Below are positions 37,799-46,896 of a DNA stretch of 64,000 nt, one piece after another; within the stretch, counting starts at the first letter, position 1, and each line of letters begins with the position of its first letter. This DNA is from Photorhabdus bodei (lineage in GTDB: Bacteria > Pseudomonadota > Gammaproteobacteria > Enterobacterales > Enterobacteriaceae). The DNA lies in assembly GCF_003287735.1 (NCBI RefSeq), contig NZ_NSCM01000006.1, positions 1 through 64,000 on the forward strand, read 5' to 3'. The position numbers and the translations under genes were made by a program. The notes under the pieces were generated by a model that was not told the origin of the DNA, made no database searches, and saw only the letters and a list, made by a program, of their open reading frames with translations.

Positions 37799-38136
37799 TT
37801 GAATTGACTCAGGAACAATTTGATATTATCACCAAACTGGAAAAACAGACGGTGATTGATCGTATACAGGCCGAACTTCTCACCAAACATGCGGATTTAA
37901 TTCCTTCCCCATCTTCGCTGAACGAACGGCTAATGGCTGCTTATGACTATTTGCTGTCATTAAACTTTCAGGATAAATACTTGATTCAATCCTATTTATC
38001 TCTGGTCGCGTTTAATCCTGATTTTCAGCATGCCTTGCCAATCAAGACAGCCTTGGAATCCCCTGATCAAAAACCCGAGCAGCAATTTAAAGATATTCTT
38101 TGTATTGCAAAAAATAAGATAAATAGGAGACGTTAA
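37795..38136 (+). CDS. Small T6SS-linked protein of 113 aa, unknown
   Basis: Start ATG 37795 overlaps the adaptor stop. Predicted to be all helical and polar (MIELTQEQFDIITKLEK...SLNFQDKYLIQSYLSLVAFNPDFQ). Unassigned, but placed like helper genes between adaptor and effector in other VgrG clusters. Its last codons (AGG AGA CGT TAA) double as the ribosome-binding site for the toxin gene that begins two bases later. Pieces of this gene's 3' end recur before every other toxin of the array: 39977-40052, 41690-41726, 43539-43667, 45315-45350 and 46989-47025. This makes it the probable donor end of the repeated unit. Confidence 0.75.
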   Translation: MIELTQEQFDIITKLEKQTVIDRIQAELLTKHADLIPSPSSLNERLMAAYDYLLSLNFQDKYLIQSYLSLVAFNPDFQHALPIKTALESPDQKPEQQFKDILCIAKNKINRRR

Positions 38137-38137
38137 T

Positions 38138-38902
38138 ATGCCAATACCCTTATTAGCTCCGGTCGCAGTGGGTGCGGCTGAATATATCGCCAGCGCTTGT
38201 GCCGGAGTATTAATTGCGGTTGGGCTGATGGAAGCCGGTAAAGATAAATCCGTTATAGAGGATGACGACATTCACCATAAGAAAACGGATTTTGTGATAA
38301 GCCCTGAAATCACAGATGAAGATCGAAATATCGTCTGGAGCGCCGAAGCCCATGCGGATTTTTGGGAGGACGATGATTTAGGGGATGAATCTGTTGATAC
38401 CAGTGCGGTTCAGACTAAAGCCCAGTCTGAGACGGAAGAGTGTGAAAAAACGGAAACTAAAAAAGCATGCAAGGCTTGCCTTGCTATTCCGGTGACAAGT
38501 GAAAAATATCGCAAGGTGAGTCGCTGGAGCGCCATCACGATTAACTATCAGCGATTTATTGCGAAAACTAAATATAACCCGCTCACTCAAATGATCCAGG
38601 AATTTCAATGCCTGAAAGTGACGTTTGATGGCTGGCGACCAGCGTATTGCTTATTTCTGGAAGCCAAAGCGCGGTATGACCAGTTTTTTATTAGTGAGGA
38701 TGAGCCTAAGGGTTGGTGGAAAGGTGTTAAATCAGCACAAAATCAGGCTGTCAGACATCAGGCCGTATGTGATGTGCTGGATAGTACTCCTCATGTGGAA
38801 TGGCACTTTTTACAGCCCATCAGTTATGGATATTTTAAAGTACTGTTTAGTAAATATAAAAATATCAGTGTTCACTATACCCCTTGCGACAGTTTAGTTT
38901 AA
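38138..38902 (+). CDS. Tox-REase-5 nuclease effector, copy 1
   Basis: A 254-residue predicted T6SS DNase. A hydrophobic glycine/alanine-rich N-terminus (LLAPVAVGAAEY...CAGVLIAVGLMEAG, residues 5-34) is followed by an acidic linker, Cys-111/Cys-114 (CKAC) and a restriction-endonuclease-like domain. Visible motifs are INYQRFIAKT, FDGW (Asp-164), LEAKARYD (Glu-175, Lys-177), QAVRHQ and VEWHF. These form the PD-(D/E)XK-type signature of Tox-REase-5, the family of Pseudomonas TseT. Residues 1-184 are almost identical in all six copies and residues 185-254 differ. It is followed 12 bp later by its immunity gene. Confidence 0.87.
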   Translation: MPIPLLAPVAVGAAEYIASACAGVLIAVGLMEAGKDKSVIEDDDIHHKKTDFVISPEITDEDRNIVWSAEAHADFWEDDDLGDESVDTSAVQTKAQSETEECEKTETKKACKACLAIPVTSEKYRKVSRWSAITINYQRFIAKTKYNPLTQMIQEFQCLKVTFDGWRPAYCLFLEAKARYDQFFISEDEPKGWWKGVKSAQNQAVRHQAVCDVLDSTPHVEWHFLQPISYGYFKVLFSKYKNISVHYTPCDSLV

Positions 38903-38914
38903 CACGAGGTAAAC

Positions 38915-39637
38915 ATGGCAATAGTTCGTATAAAAATTAATGTATATTATGAGCAGAGAGAAACCATTACCGCCCATACAGCTTTGATGGATTTGTTTCA
39001 TATTACACGGCAAATTGATGTCTTTTTTAACCAAGGAAAAGCTTGGTACTTAACTGGCTACTCCCGAAAGGAGGCCCTAAAACATCTTGTGTTTGATGAA
39101 CAGGGGCCAACGGAGGTTGCCATAAAAAGTTTCGAAAAAGATTATAAGAAAAATTTTCCTGCTCTTATTAATGGAATATGGGATGGTGAAAAGGATGAAT
39201 TATCCAGTGGCATGAGTTATAGAAAAATGTTAATTGATCGCCCTAATTGGGTCTGGCTGGAAATGAACCTAAGGATTGACAGTCATCAGTTTGATGTTTC
39301 TCGATTAATTGATTTTGTCAAATATTTAGCGGCTAGCCGTGATTTTCCTTATATTCAAGTCGAAAATAATGGTTATACCGTAAAAGGCAAACAAGTTTTC
39401 CCTGATCGCCTCAGTGTCGGCTGGATGCTTTACCAGCCCCGTATTATTGATAAGTTCTATCTGCCTATGGCGGAAGATGTGCTGCCTATGTACCAAAATA
39501 ATGAACAGATCGGCACTCTGATTATCACCAAGAAAGGGATTTTTGATGGAAGAAATCAGGAGGATATTGATAAATCCAATGATGTTGAAATTCAGTTGGT
39601 AAACTTGGGATTACTGCCATTAATTACCGAAGTTTGA
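38915..39637 (+). CDS. Imm52-like immunity protein, copy 1
   Basis: A 240-residue cytosolic protein without signal peptide, directly behind the nuclease gene, in the position of its immunity protein. Tox-REase-5 toxins are known to pair with Imm52 proteins. The IWDGEKDE segment (residues 88-95) and the VGWMLY motif fit my recollection of that family, though I cannot run a profile search. The N-terminal half varies among the six copies, most strongly in residues 65-135. Residues 136-240 (KYLA.SRDFPYIQVE...VFPDRLSVGWMLYQPRIID...) are nearly identical. This is the reverse of the toxin pattern. Confidence 0.78.
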   Translation: MAIVRIKINVYYEQRETITAHTALMDLFHITRQIDVFFNQGKAWYLTGYSRKEALKHLVFDEQGPTEVAIKSFEKDYKKNFPALINGIWDGEKDELSSGMSYRKMLIDRPNWVWLEMNLRIDSHQFDVSRLIDFVKYLAASRDFPYIQVENNGYTVKGKQVFPDRLSVGWMLYQPRIIDKFYLPMAEDVLPMYQNNEQIGTLIITKKGIFDGRNQEDIDKSNDVEIQLVNLGLLPLITEV

Positions 39638-39683
39638 TGAGGAATGATGTTATTTACCAATCGGAAAACGATGGAGAACTTTA

Positions 39684-39950
39684 ATGTCAAAGGCGGTTAT
39701 TCTGCTGGGTGATACGACAGATCATGGCGGTGAGGTGATTACCGCTATTGCTCAATATACTCACAATGGTATTCCCATAGCAGGTAAAGAAGATTTGGTG
39801 GCGTGTCCTCAGTGTAAAGGTGTCTTTCCTATTATCCAGGGGGCTGACTCTTTAACATATAAAGGGAAAGCGATTGCGCTTGAAGGAATGCAAACAGCCT
39901 GTGGAGCAAAGTTAATTGCCAGTCAGCATGAGTTTACTCTTGCCAGTTAA
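39684..39950 (+). CDS. PAAR-domain protein, copy 1 (full length)
   Basis: An 88-residue PAAR protein, the pointed tip that caps VgrG. It has the expected features: DTTDHGG with His-14, THNGIPIAG with His-27, Cys-41/Cys-44 (CPQC) and Cys-73 (ACGAKL), which together bind the tip metal. The segment 39638-39683 before it carries the leader repeated ahead of every PAAR (AAAACGATGGAGAAC.TT). It closes unit 1 of the array. Confidence 0.9.
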   Translation: MSKAVILLGDTTDHGGEVITAIAQYTHNGIPIAGKEDLVACPQCKGVFPIIQGADSLTYKGKAIALEGMQTACGAKLIASQHEFTLAS

Positions 39951-39976
39951 TGTGAGTTCAATTCAGGGCATTTAAA

Positions 39977-40052
39977 ACCCTGGTCAGAAATCCGAACAGC
40001 AGTTTAAAGATATTCTTTATATTGCAAAAAATAAGATAAACAGGAGACGTTA
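39977..40052 (+). pseudogene. Remnant of the 113-aa gene 3' end, before toxin 2
   Basis: The stretch from CTGGTCAGAAATCCGAACAG to the TAA at 40050-40052 is about 90% identical to the last 75 bp of 37795-38136. It retains AGGAGACG, the ribosome-binding site of the toxin gene starting at 40055. The coding role is lost and the translation signal is kept. Confidence 0.8.
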
Positions 40053-40054
40053 AT

Positions 40055-40813
40055 ATGCCAATACCCTTATTAGCTCCGGTCGCAGTGGGTGCGGCTGAAT
40101 ATGTCGCCAGCGCCTGTGCCGGAGTATTAATTGCGGTTGGGTTGATGGAAGCCGGTAAAGATAAATCCGTTATAGAGGATGACGACATTCACCATAAGAA
40201 AACGGATTTTGTGATAAGCCCTGAAATCACAGATGAAGATCGAAATATCGTCTGGAGCGCCGAAGCCCATGCGGATTTTTGGGAGGACGATGATTTAGGG
40301 GATGAATCTGTTGATACCAGTGCAGTGCAGACTAAAGCCCAGTCTGAAACGGAAGAGTGTGAAAAAACGGAAACTAAAAAAGCGTGCGAGGCTTGCCTTG
40401 CTATTCCGGTGACAAGTGAAAAATATCGCAAGGTGAGTCGCTGGAGCGCTATCACGATTAACTATCAGCGATTTATTGCGAAAACTCAATATAACCCGCT
40501 CACACAAATGATCCAGGAATTTCAATGCCTGAAAGTGACCTTTGATGGCTGGCGGCCGGCATATTGCCTGTTTCTGGAGGCTAAGGCGCGGTATGACCAG
40601 TTTTTTAATAGTAAAGGAAATCCTAAAAATTGGTGGAAGGGAATTTATTCCGCTAAAGAGCAGGCACGCAGAAATCAAGTAGTCTGTGATGCACTGGATA
40701 ATACTCCGCGTGTGGAATGGCATTTTTTACAGCCTGTCAGTTCTGGCTATTTTAAGATATTGTTCGGTGAATATAGAAATATCAGTGTTCACTATACCCC
40801 TGCGACGCTTTAG
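40055..40813 (+). CDS. Tox-REase-5 nuclease effector, copy 2
   Basis: 252 residues, near-identical to copy 1 through residue 184. All predicted catalytic motifs (FDGW, LEAKARYD, QARRNQ, VEWHF) are kept. Its C-terminal part is the most divergent of the six (NSKGNPKNWWKGIYSAKEQ, SSGYFKILFGEYRN), and it ends HYTPATL, without the Cys present at this place in most other copies. The partner immunity copy 2 is also the most distinct in its variable half. Confidence 0.87.
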   Translation: MPIPLLAPVAVGAAEYVASACAGVLIAVGLMEAGKDKSVIEDDDIHHKKTDFVISPEITDEDRNIVWSAEAHADFWEDDDLGDESVDTSAVQTKAQSETEECEKTETKKACEACLAIPVTSEKYRKVSRWSAITINYQRFIAKTQYNPLTQMIQEFQCLKVTFDGWRPAYCLFLEAKARYDQFFNSKGNPKNWWKGIYSAKEQARRNQVVCDALDNTPRVEWHFLQPVSSGYFKILFGEYRNISVHYTPATL

Positions 40814-40830
40814 TTTAATACGAGGTCAAC

Positions 40831-41553
40831 ATGGCAATAATTCATATAAAATTTAATATACGTTATGAGCAACAAGAAAACATTACTCCTAATATTGCAT
40901 TGATAGATTTGTTTCATATTACTCAGAAAATAGATATCTTTTTGGGGCAGAAAAAAAGCTGGTTCTTAAAGGGATATTCCCGTAAAGATGCCTTGAAACA
41001 TATTGTATTTGATGAGCAGGGGCCAACTGAAGTTGCCATAAAAAGTTTCGAAAAAGATTATAAGAAAAATTTCCCTGCTATTATTAATGGAATATGGGAT
41101 GGTGAAAAGGATGAATTAGATAGTGGAATTGATTATTTTAAATCATCAACTTCTCGCCCGAATTGGGTGTGGTTAGTATTAAATTTAGCGGCTGATACTA
41201 GTCAGCTAAGTCTATCCCGGTTAATTAACTTAGTTAAATACTTAGCGACCAGCCGTGATTTTCCTTATATTCAGGTGGAAACTAACGGCTATACCTTAAA
41301 AGGCAGGCAGGTTTTTCCTGATCGCCTTAGTGTCGGCTGGATGCTTTACCAGCCTCGTATTATTGATAAATCCTATTTGCTTATGGCGGAAGATGTGCTT
41401 CCTGTGTATCAAAATAATGAACAGATAGGCACCCTGATTATTACCAAAAAAGGCATTTTTGATGGAAGAAATCAGGATGATATTGATAAATCCAATGATG
41501 TTGAAATACAGTTGGTGAACTTGGGATTACTGCCATTAATTACCGAAGTTTAA
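40831..41553 (+). CDS. Imm52-like immunity protein, copy 2
   Basis: 240 residues. The variable region reads IDYFKSSTSRPNWVWLVLNLAADTSQLSLSRL, unlike any other copy, while residues 136-240 match copies 1 and 3-6. A truncated PAAR gene follows, in place of the full PAAR seen after copy 1. Confidence 0.77.
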   Translation: MAIIHIKFNIRYEQQENITPNIALIDLFHITQKIDIFLGQKKSWFLKGYSRKDALKHIVFDEQGPTEVAIKSFEKDYKKNFPAIINGIWDGEKDELDSGIDYFKSSTSRPNWVWLVLNLAADTSQLSLSRLINLVKYLATSRDFPYIQVETNGYTLKGRQVFPDRLSVGWMLYQPRIIDKSYLLMAEDVLPVYQNNEQIGTLIITKKGIFDGRNQDDIDKSNDVEIQLVNLGLLPLITEV

Positions 41554-41597
41554 TGAGGTGATGTTATTTGCCAATCGAAAAACGATGGAGAACTTTA

Positions 41598-41726
41598 ATG
41601 TCAAAAGCGGTTATTCTGTTAGGTGATACGACAAATCATGGCGGTAAGGTTATTACCGCTATCGATGAATATACTCACAATGGTGTTCCTATTATTGCAA
41701 AAAATAAGATAAGCAGGAGACGTTAA
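41598..41726 (+). pseudogene. Truncated PAAR fused to the 113-aa gene tail (unit 2)
   Basis: A 42-codon open frame. The first 32 residues are PAAR (through THNGVPI) and the last ten (IAKNKISRRR) are the C-terminus of the 113-aa protein. It lacks all three PAAR cysteines, so it cannot be a working tip. The fusion is in frame, ends at TAA two bases before toxin 3, and carries that toxin's ribosome-binding site (AGGAGACG). Confidence 0.8.
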
Positions 41727-41727
41727 T

Positions 41728-42489
41728 ATGCCAATACCCTTATTAGCTCCGGTCGCAGTGGGTGCGGCTGAATATGTCGCAAGCGCTTGTGCCGGGGTAT
41801 TAATTGCAGTCGGTATCATGGAAGCCGGTAAAGATAAATTCGTTATAGAGAATGACGATATTCACCATAAGAAAACAGATTTTGTGATAAGCCCTGACAT
41901 CACGGATGAAGATCGAAATATCGTCTGGAGCGCCGAAGCCCATGCGGATTTTTGGGAGGACGATGATTTAGGGGATGAATCTATTGATGCCAGTGCGGTT
42001 CAGACTAAAGCCCGGTCTGAGACGGAAGAGTGTGAAAAAACGGAAACTAAAAAAGCGTGCCAGGCTTGCCTTGCTATTCCGGCGACAAGTGAAAAATATC
42101 GCAAGGTGAGTCGCTGGAGCGCTATCACGATTAACTATCAGCGATTTATTGCGAAAACTAAATATAACCCGCTCACACAAATGATCCAGGAATTTCAATG
42201 CCTGAAAGTGACGTTTGATGGCTGGCGGCCAGCGTATTGCCTGTTTCTGGAGGCTAAAGCGCGGTATGACCAGTTTTTTAAGGATAATAAACCTAAAAGA
42301 TGGTGGAGAGGACGTTATTCAGCTAGAAATCAAGCAGAAAGGCATCAAACGGTTTGTAATGTACTAGAGGGGACACCTCACGTGGAATGGCACTTTTTGC
42401 AACCAATCAGTTATGGATATTTTAAGGTACTGTTTAGTAAATATAAAAATATTAATGTCCACTATACCCCCTGCGACAGTTTAGTTTAA
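41728..42489 (+). CDS. Tox-REase-5 nuclease effector, copy 3
   Basis: 253 residues. The conserved first 184 positions show only scattered changes (for example FVIENDDI, PATSEKY). The C-terminal part (KDNKPKRWWRGRYSARNQAERHQ) then returns to near identity with copy 1 at the end (SYGYFKVLFSKYKNI.VHYTPCDSLV). The active-site motifs are intact. Confidence 0.87.
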   Translation: MPIPLLAPVAVGAAEYVASACAGVLIAVGIMEAGKDKFVIENDDIHHKKTDFVISPDITDEDRNIVWSAEAHADFWEDDDLGDESIDASAVQTKARSETEECEKTETKKACQACLAIPATSEKYRKVSRWSAITINYQRFIAKTKYNPLTQMIQEFQCLKVTFDGWRPAYCLFLEAKARYDQFFKDNKPKRWWRGRYSARNQAERHQTVCNVLEGTPHVEWHFLQPISYGYFKVLFSKYKNINVHYTPCDSLV

Positions 42490-42501
42490 TCCGAGGTCAA
42501 C

Positions 42502-43224
42502 ATGGCGATAATCCGTTTAGAAATCAATGTGTATTACCAACAGCAGGAAACCATTACCGCGAATACGGCATTAATGGACTTGTTTAATATCACACGGCAA
42601 ATTGATATCTTTTTTGGGCAGAAGAAGACTTGGTATTTAACAGGTTACTCTAGAAAACTGGCTCTGCAACATGTCGTGTTTGATGAGCAGGGGCCAACTG
42701 AAGCCGCTATAAAAAGTTTCGAAAAAGATTACAAGAAAAACTTTCCGGCGCTTATTACTGGCATATGGGATGGTGAAAAGGATGAATTATCTAGCGGCAT
42801 AGATTATAGCAAAATGCCAAGTGTTCGTCCTAACTGGGTTTGGCTGCAATTGAGTCTAAATATTGACAGCCATCAACTTGATGTATTGCGGTTAATTAAT
42901 TTGGTTAGCTATTTGGCCTTAAGCCGCAATTTACCCAATATTCAGGTAGAGTCGAATGAATATACCTTAAAAAGCAAACAGGTTTTCCCTGATCGCTTAA
43001 GCGTCGGCTGGATGCTTTACCAGCCTCGTATTATTGATAAATCCTATTTGCCTATGGCGGAAGATGTGCTTCCTGTGTATCAAAATAGTGAACAGATCGG
43101 CACTCTGATTATTACCAAAAAAGGCATTTTTGATGGAAAAAATCAGGATGATATTGATAAATCCAACGATGTTGAAATACAGTTGGTGAACCTGGGATTA
43201 CTGCCATTAATTACAGAAATTTAA
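42502..43224 (+). CDS. Imm52-like immunity protein, copy 3
   Basis: 240 residues. The variable half resembles copy 1 most (KNFPALI.GIWDGEKDELSSG, NIDSHQLDV), just as toxin 3 resembles toxin 1 at its C-terminus. It differs from the others also at SYLALSRNLPNIQVESNEYTLKSKQ, so its conserved arm begins a little later. Confidence 0.77.
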   Translation: MAIIRLEINVYYQQQETITANTALMDLFNITRQIDIFFGQKKTWYLTGYSRKLALQHVVFDEQGPTEAAIKSFEKDYKKNFPALITGIWDGEKDELSSGIDYSKMPSVRPNWVWLQLSLNIDSHQLDVLRLINLVSYLALSRNLPNIQVESNEYTLKSKQVFPDRLSVGWMLYQPRIIDKSYLPMAEDVLPVYQNSEQIGTLIITKKGIFDGKNQDDIDKSNDVEIQLVNLGLLPLITEI

Positions 43225-43270
43225 TGAAAGGTGATGTTATTTACCAATCGGAAAACGATGGAGAACTTTA

Positions 43271-43537
43271 ATGTCAAAGGCGGTTATTCTGCTGGGTGAT
43301 ACAACAGATCATGGCGGTAAGGTGATTACTGCTATTGATGAATATACTCACAATGGCATTCCTATAGCAGGTAAAGAAGATTTGGTGGAGTGCCCTCAAT
43401 GTAAAGGTGTTTTTCCTATTATTCAGGGTGCTAGCTCTCTAAAATATAAAGGAAAACCTATTGCGCTTGAAGGAATGCAAACAGCTTGTGGAGCAAAGTT
43501 AATTGCCAGTCAGAGTAAATTTACCCATGACTTTTGA
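43271..43537 (+). CDS. PAAR-domain protein, copy 2 (full length)
   Basis: 88 residues, about 90% identical to the first full PAAR, with both His and all three Cys kept. The last residues differ (SQSKFTHDF). A fragment of the 113-aa gene starts two bases after its stop codon. Confidence 0.9.
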   Translation: MSKAVILLGDTTDHGGKVITAIDEYTHNGIPIAGKEDLVECPQCKGVFPIIQGASSLKYKGKPIALEGMQTACGAKLIASQSKFTHDF

Positions 43538-43538
43538 A

Positions 43539-43667
43539 ATGTTTAATCCTGATTTTCAGCATGCCTCATCAATCAAGTCTGCTGTGGAATCCCCTGACCA
43601 AAAATCCGAGCAACAGTTTAAAGATATTCTTTGTATTGCAAAAAATAAGATAAACAGGAGGCGTTAA
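43539..43667 (+). pseudogene. Fragment of the 113-aa gene (42 codons) before toxin 4
   Basis: An open frame from ATG 43539 reads MFNPDFQHASS and on to IAKNKINRRR. It corresponds to the last 41 residues of the 113-aa protein, starting at its VAFNPDFQ segment. It is the longest surviving piece of that gene inside the array, and it ends two bases before toxin 4, supplying AGGAGGCG as ribosome-binding site. It may be translated as a mini-protein. Confidence 0.75.
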
Positions 43668-43668
43668 T

Positions 43669-44442
43669 ATGCCAATACCCTTATTAGCTCCGGTCGCAGT
43701 GGGTGCGGCTGAATATGTCGCAAGCGCCTGTGCCGGGGTATTAATTGCAGTCGGTATTATGGAAGCCGGTAAAGATAAATCCGTTATAGACGATGACGAC
43801 ATTCAACATAAGAAAACGGATTTTATAATCAGCCCTGAAATCACGGATGAAGATCGAAATATCGTCTGGAGTGCCGAAGCCCATGCAGATTTTTGGGAGG
43901 ACGATGATTTAGGGGATGAATCTGTTGATACCAGTGCGGTTCAAACTAAAGCCCAGTCTGAAACGGAAGAGTGTGAAAAAACGGAAACTAAAAAAGCATG
44001 CCAGGCTTGCCTTGCTATTCCGGTGACAAGTGAAAAATATCGCAAGGTGAGTCGCTGGAGCGCCATCACGATTAACTATCAGCGATTTATTGCGAAAACT
44101 AAATATAACCCGCTCACACAAATGATCCAGGAATTTCAATGCCTGAAAGTGACGTTTGATGGCTGGCGACTAGCGTATTGCTTATTTCTGGAAGCCAAAG
44201 CGCGGTATGACCAGTTTTTTGATACTGAAGGTGAACCCAAAATTTGGTGGAAAGGGAGTAAATCAGGTAAAAAACAGGCGGAAAGGCATCAAACTGTTTG
44301 TGATGTACTAGAGGGGACTCCGCATGTGGAATGGCATTTTTTACAACCAATCAGTTATGCTTATTTTAAGGGAATATTTAGTCAATTTAAAAATATCAGT
44401 GTCCACTATACTCCCTGTGCCGATTTAATGGCGAGAATTTAA
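43669..44442 (+). CDS. Tox-REase-5 nuclease effector, copy 4
   Basis: 257 residues, the longest copy, with a three-residue C-terminal extension (CADLMARI). The conserved part has a Pro-to-Leu change just after the FDGW motif (FDGWRLAY). The variable part (DTEGEPKIWWKGSKSGKKQAERHQ, SYAYFKGIFSQFKN) resembles copy 6. All predicted catalytic residues are present. Confidence 0.87.
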   Translation: MPIPLLAPVAVGAAEYVASACAGVLIAVGIMEAGKDKSVIDDDDIQHKKTDFIISPEITDEDRNIVWSAEAHADFWEDDDLGDESVDTSAVQTKAQSETEECEKTETKKACQACLAIPVTSEKYRKVSRWSAITINYQRFIAKTKYNPLTQMIQEFQCLKVTFDGWRLAYCLFLEAKARYDQFFDTEGEPKIWWKGSKSGKKQAERHQTVCDVLEGTPHVEWHFLQPISYAYFKGIFSQFKNISVHYTPCADLMARI

Positions 44443-44454
44443 TTCGAGGTTCAA

Positions 44455-45177
44455 ATGACAATAATCCGTATAAAAATCAATGTGTATTATGAACAACAGG
44501 AAACCATTACTGTAGATACAGCATTAATGGATTTATTTCATATTACACGGCAAATCGATATCTTTTTCAGACAGGAAAAGACATGGTATTTAACTGGTTA
44601 TTCACGAAAAGAGGCCCTAAAACACATTGTGTTTGATAAACAAGGGCCAACAGAAAAGACAGTGAGCTATTTTGACAAATCTTATAAAAAAGATTTTCCT
44701 TCACTTATTGAAGATATGTGGGATGGTGAGCGGGATGAGATAGCCAATAGTATTAGTTATAATAAACTGTCTACAAGAGGTCCAAACTGGGTTTGGCTAG
44801 AATTCAATTTAAAAATTGATAGCAGCCAACTGAATGTATCCCGATTGATTGATTTAGTTAAATATTTAGCGACCAGTCGTGATTTTCCTTATATTCAAGT
44901 AGAAACCAACGGCTATACCTTAAAAGGTAAACAAGTTTTCCCTGATCGCTTAAGTGTTGGCTGGATGCTTTACCAACCCCGCATTATTGATAAGTCTTAC
45001 CTGCCTATAGCGGAAGATATGCTCCCTGTGTATCAAAATAATGAACAGGTCGGCACTCTGATGATTACCAAAAAAGGTATTTTTGATGGAAAAAATCAGG
45101 ATGATATTGATAAATCTAATGATGTTGAAATTCAGTTGGTGAATCTGGGATTACTGCCATTAATTACCGAAGTTTAA
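44455..45177 (+). CDS. Imm52-like immunity protein, copy 4
   Basis: 240 residues. The variable region (TVSYFDKSYKKDFPSLIEDMWDGERDE, YNKLSTRGPNWVWLEFNLKIDSSQLNVSRL) is clearly of the same type as copy 6 and unlike copies 1-3. It matches the toxin 4/toxin 6 pairing. Confidence 0.77.
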   Translation: MTIIRIKINVYYEQQETITVDTALMDLFHITRQIDIFFRQEKTWYLTGYSRKEALKHIVFDKQGPTEKTVSYFDKSYKKDFPSLIEDMWDGERDEIANSISYNKLSTRGPNWVWLEFNLKIDSSQLNVSRLIDLVKYLATSRDFPYIQVETNGYTLKGKQVFPDRLSVGWMLYQPRIIDKSYLPIAEDMLPVYQNNEQVGTLMITKKGIFDGKNQDDIDKSNDVEIQLVNLGLLPLITEV

Positions 45178-45223
45178 TGGAGGATGATATTTTTTACCAA
45201 TTGAAAAACGATGGAGAATTTTC

Positions 45224-45331
45224 ATGTCAAAGGCGGTTATTCTGTTAGGTGATATGACAGATCATGGCAGTAAGGTTATTACCGTTATTGATGAATATAC
45301 TCACAATGGTGTACCTATTATGGCAAAATAA
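45224..45331 (+). pseudogene. Truncated PAAR (unit 4)
   Basis: A 35-codon remnant. The PAAR N-terminus through THNGVPI is followed by MAK and TAA. The same junction with the 113-aa gene tail is present as in units 2 and 5, but the A-run of that tail is shorter. The frame therefore closes early at 45329-45331 instead of reaching the usual stop. The AGGAGACG site before toxin 5 is kept. Confidence 0.78.
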
Positions 45332-45351
45332 GATAAGCAGGAGACGTTAAT

Positions 45352-46116
45352 ATGCCAATACCCTTATTAGCTCCGGTCGCCGTGGGTGCGGCTGAATATG
45401 TCGCAAGCGCCTGTGCCGGAGTATTAATTGCAGTTGGTATCATGGAAGCGGGTAAAGATAAATCCGTAATAGATGATGACAGTATTCAACATAAGAAAAC
45501 GGATTTTATAATCAGCCCTGACATCACGGATGAAGATCGAAATATCGTCTGGAGTGCCGAAACCCATGCGGATTTTTGGGAGGACGATGATTTAGGGGAT
45601 GAATCCGTTGATACCAGTGCGGTGCAGACTAAAGCCCGGTCTGAGACGGAAGAGTGTGAAAAAACGGAAACTAAAAAAGCATGCCAGGCTTGCCTTGCTA
45701 TTCCGGTGACAAGTGAAAAATATCGCAAGGTGAGTCGCTGGAGCGCCATCACGATTAACTATCAGCGATTTATTGCGAAAACTAAATATAACCCGCTCAC
45801 ACAAATGATCCAGGAATTTCAATGCCTGAAAGTGACGTTTGATGGTTGGAGACCTGCGTATTGCCTGTTTCTGGAGGCCAAAGCGCGGTATGACCAGTTT
45901 TTTGATAGTGATAGTAAACCTAAAAGGTGGTGGAAAGGTCAGATTTCTGCGCGAAATCAGGCAAAAAGACATCAAGTAGTCTGTGATGTACTGGAGGGAA
46001 CTCCTTATGTGGAATGGCATTTTTTACAGCCTGTCAGCTATGGGTATTTTAAAATACTATTTATTGAACATAAAAATATCAATGTTTATTATACTCCTTG
46101 TAAAGATTTAACTTAA
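45352..46116 (+). CDS. Tox-REase-5 nuclease effector, copy 5
   Basis: 254 residues with the conserved first 184 positions (variant VIDDDSIQHKK; the usual AEAHADFW reads AETHADFW). The C-terminal part is its own type (DSDSKPKRWWKGQISARNQAKRHQ, FKILFIEHKNINVYYTPCKDLT). The motifs FDGW, LEAKARYD and VEWHF are intact. Confidence 0.87.
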   Translation: MPIPLLAPVAVGAAEYVASACAGVLIAVGIMEAGKDKSVIDDDSIQHKKTDFIISPDITDEDRNIVWSAETHADFWEDDDLGDESVDTSAVQTKARSETEECEKTETKKACQACLAIPVTSEKYRKVSRWSAITINYQRFIAKTKYNPLTQMIQEFQCLKVTFDGWRPAYCLFLEAKARYDQFFDSDSKPKRWWKGQISARNQAKRHQVVCDVLEGTPYVEWHFLQPVSYGYFKILFIEHKNINVYYTPCKDLT

Positions 46117-46129
46117 TTTGAGGTCAACG

Positions 46130-46852
46130 ATGGCAATAATTAATTTGGAAATCAATGCACGTTATGAACAACAGGAAACTATTACCTTAAATACGGTGTT
46201 AATGGATTTATTTTACATTACAAGGCAGATTGATATTTTTTTCGGGCAGAAAAAGACTTGGTATTTAACTGGATATTCTAGAAAACAGGCTTTACAACAT
46301 ATTGTGTTTGATGAGCAAGGACCAACTGAAGTTGCGATTAGAGACTTTGAAAAAGAGTATAGGAAAAATTTTCCTTCACTTATCAATGGAATGTGGGATG
46401 GACAAAAAGATGAATTATCTTGTGGCATTATTTATGATAAATCAAAATCTGGGCATCCTAACTGGGTTAAGTTAGAACTCAATTTAAAAATTGACAGTAG
46501 CCAACTGAATGCATCCCGATTAATTGATTTAGTTAAATACTTAGCGACCAGCCGTGATTTTCCTTATATTCAGGTGGAAACTAACGGCTATACCTTAAAA
46601 GGCAGGCAGGTTTTTCCTGATCGCCTTAGTGTCGGCTGGATGCTTTACCAGCCCCGTATTATTGATAAGTTCTATCTGCCTATGGCGGAAGATGTGCTTC
46701 CTGTGTATCAAAATAATGAACAGATCGGCACTCTGATTATTACCAAAAAAGGCATTTTTGATGGAAAAAATCAGGATGATATTGATAAATCCAACGATGT
46801 TGAAATACAGTTGGTGAACTTGGGATTACTGCCATTAATTACCGAAGTTTAA
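46130..46852 (+). CDS. Imm52-like immunity protein, copy 5
   Basis: Start ATG 46130 is chosen because it aligns with the other five copies (MAIINLEINARYEQQ) and gives 240 residues. The in-frame ATG at 46118 would add four residues. The variable region (AIRDFEKEYRKNFPSLINGMWDGQKDELSCGIIYDKSKSGHPNWVKLELNLK) is distinct. Confidence 0.77.
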   Translation: MAIINLEINARYEQQETITLNTVLMDLFYITRQIDIFFGQKKTWYLTGYSRKQALQHIVFDEQGPTEVAIRDFEKEYRKNFPSLINGMWDGQKDELSCGIIYDKSKSGHPNWVKLELNLKIDSSQLNASRLIDLVKYLATSRDFPYIQVETNGYTLKGRQVFPDRLSVGWMLYQPRIIDKFYLPMAEDVLPVYQNNEQIGTLIITKKGIFDGKNQDDIDKSNDVEIQLVNLGLLPLITEV

Positions 46853-46896
46853 TGAGGTGATGTTATTTACCAATCGAAAAACGATGGAGAACTTTA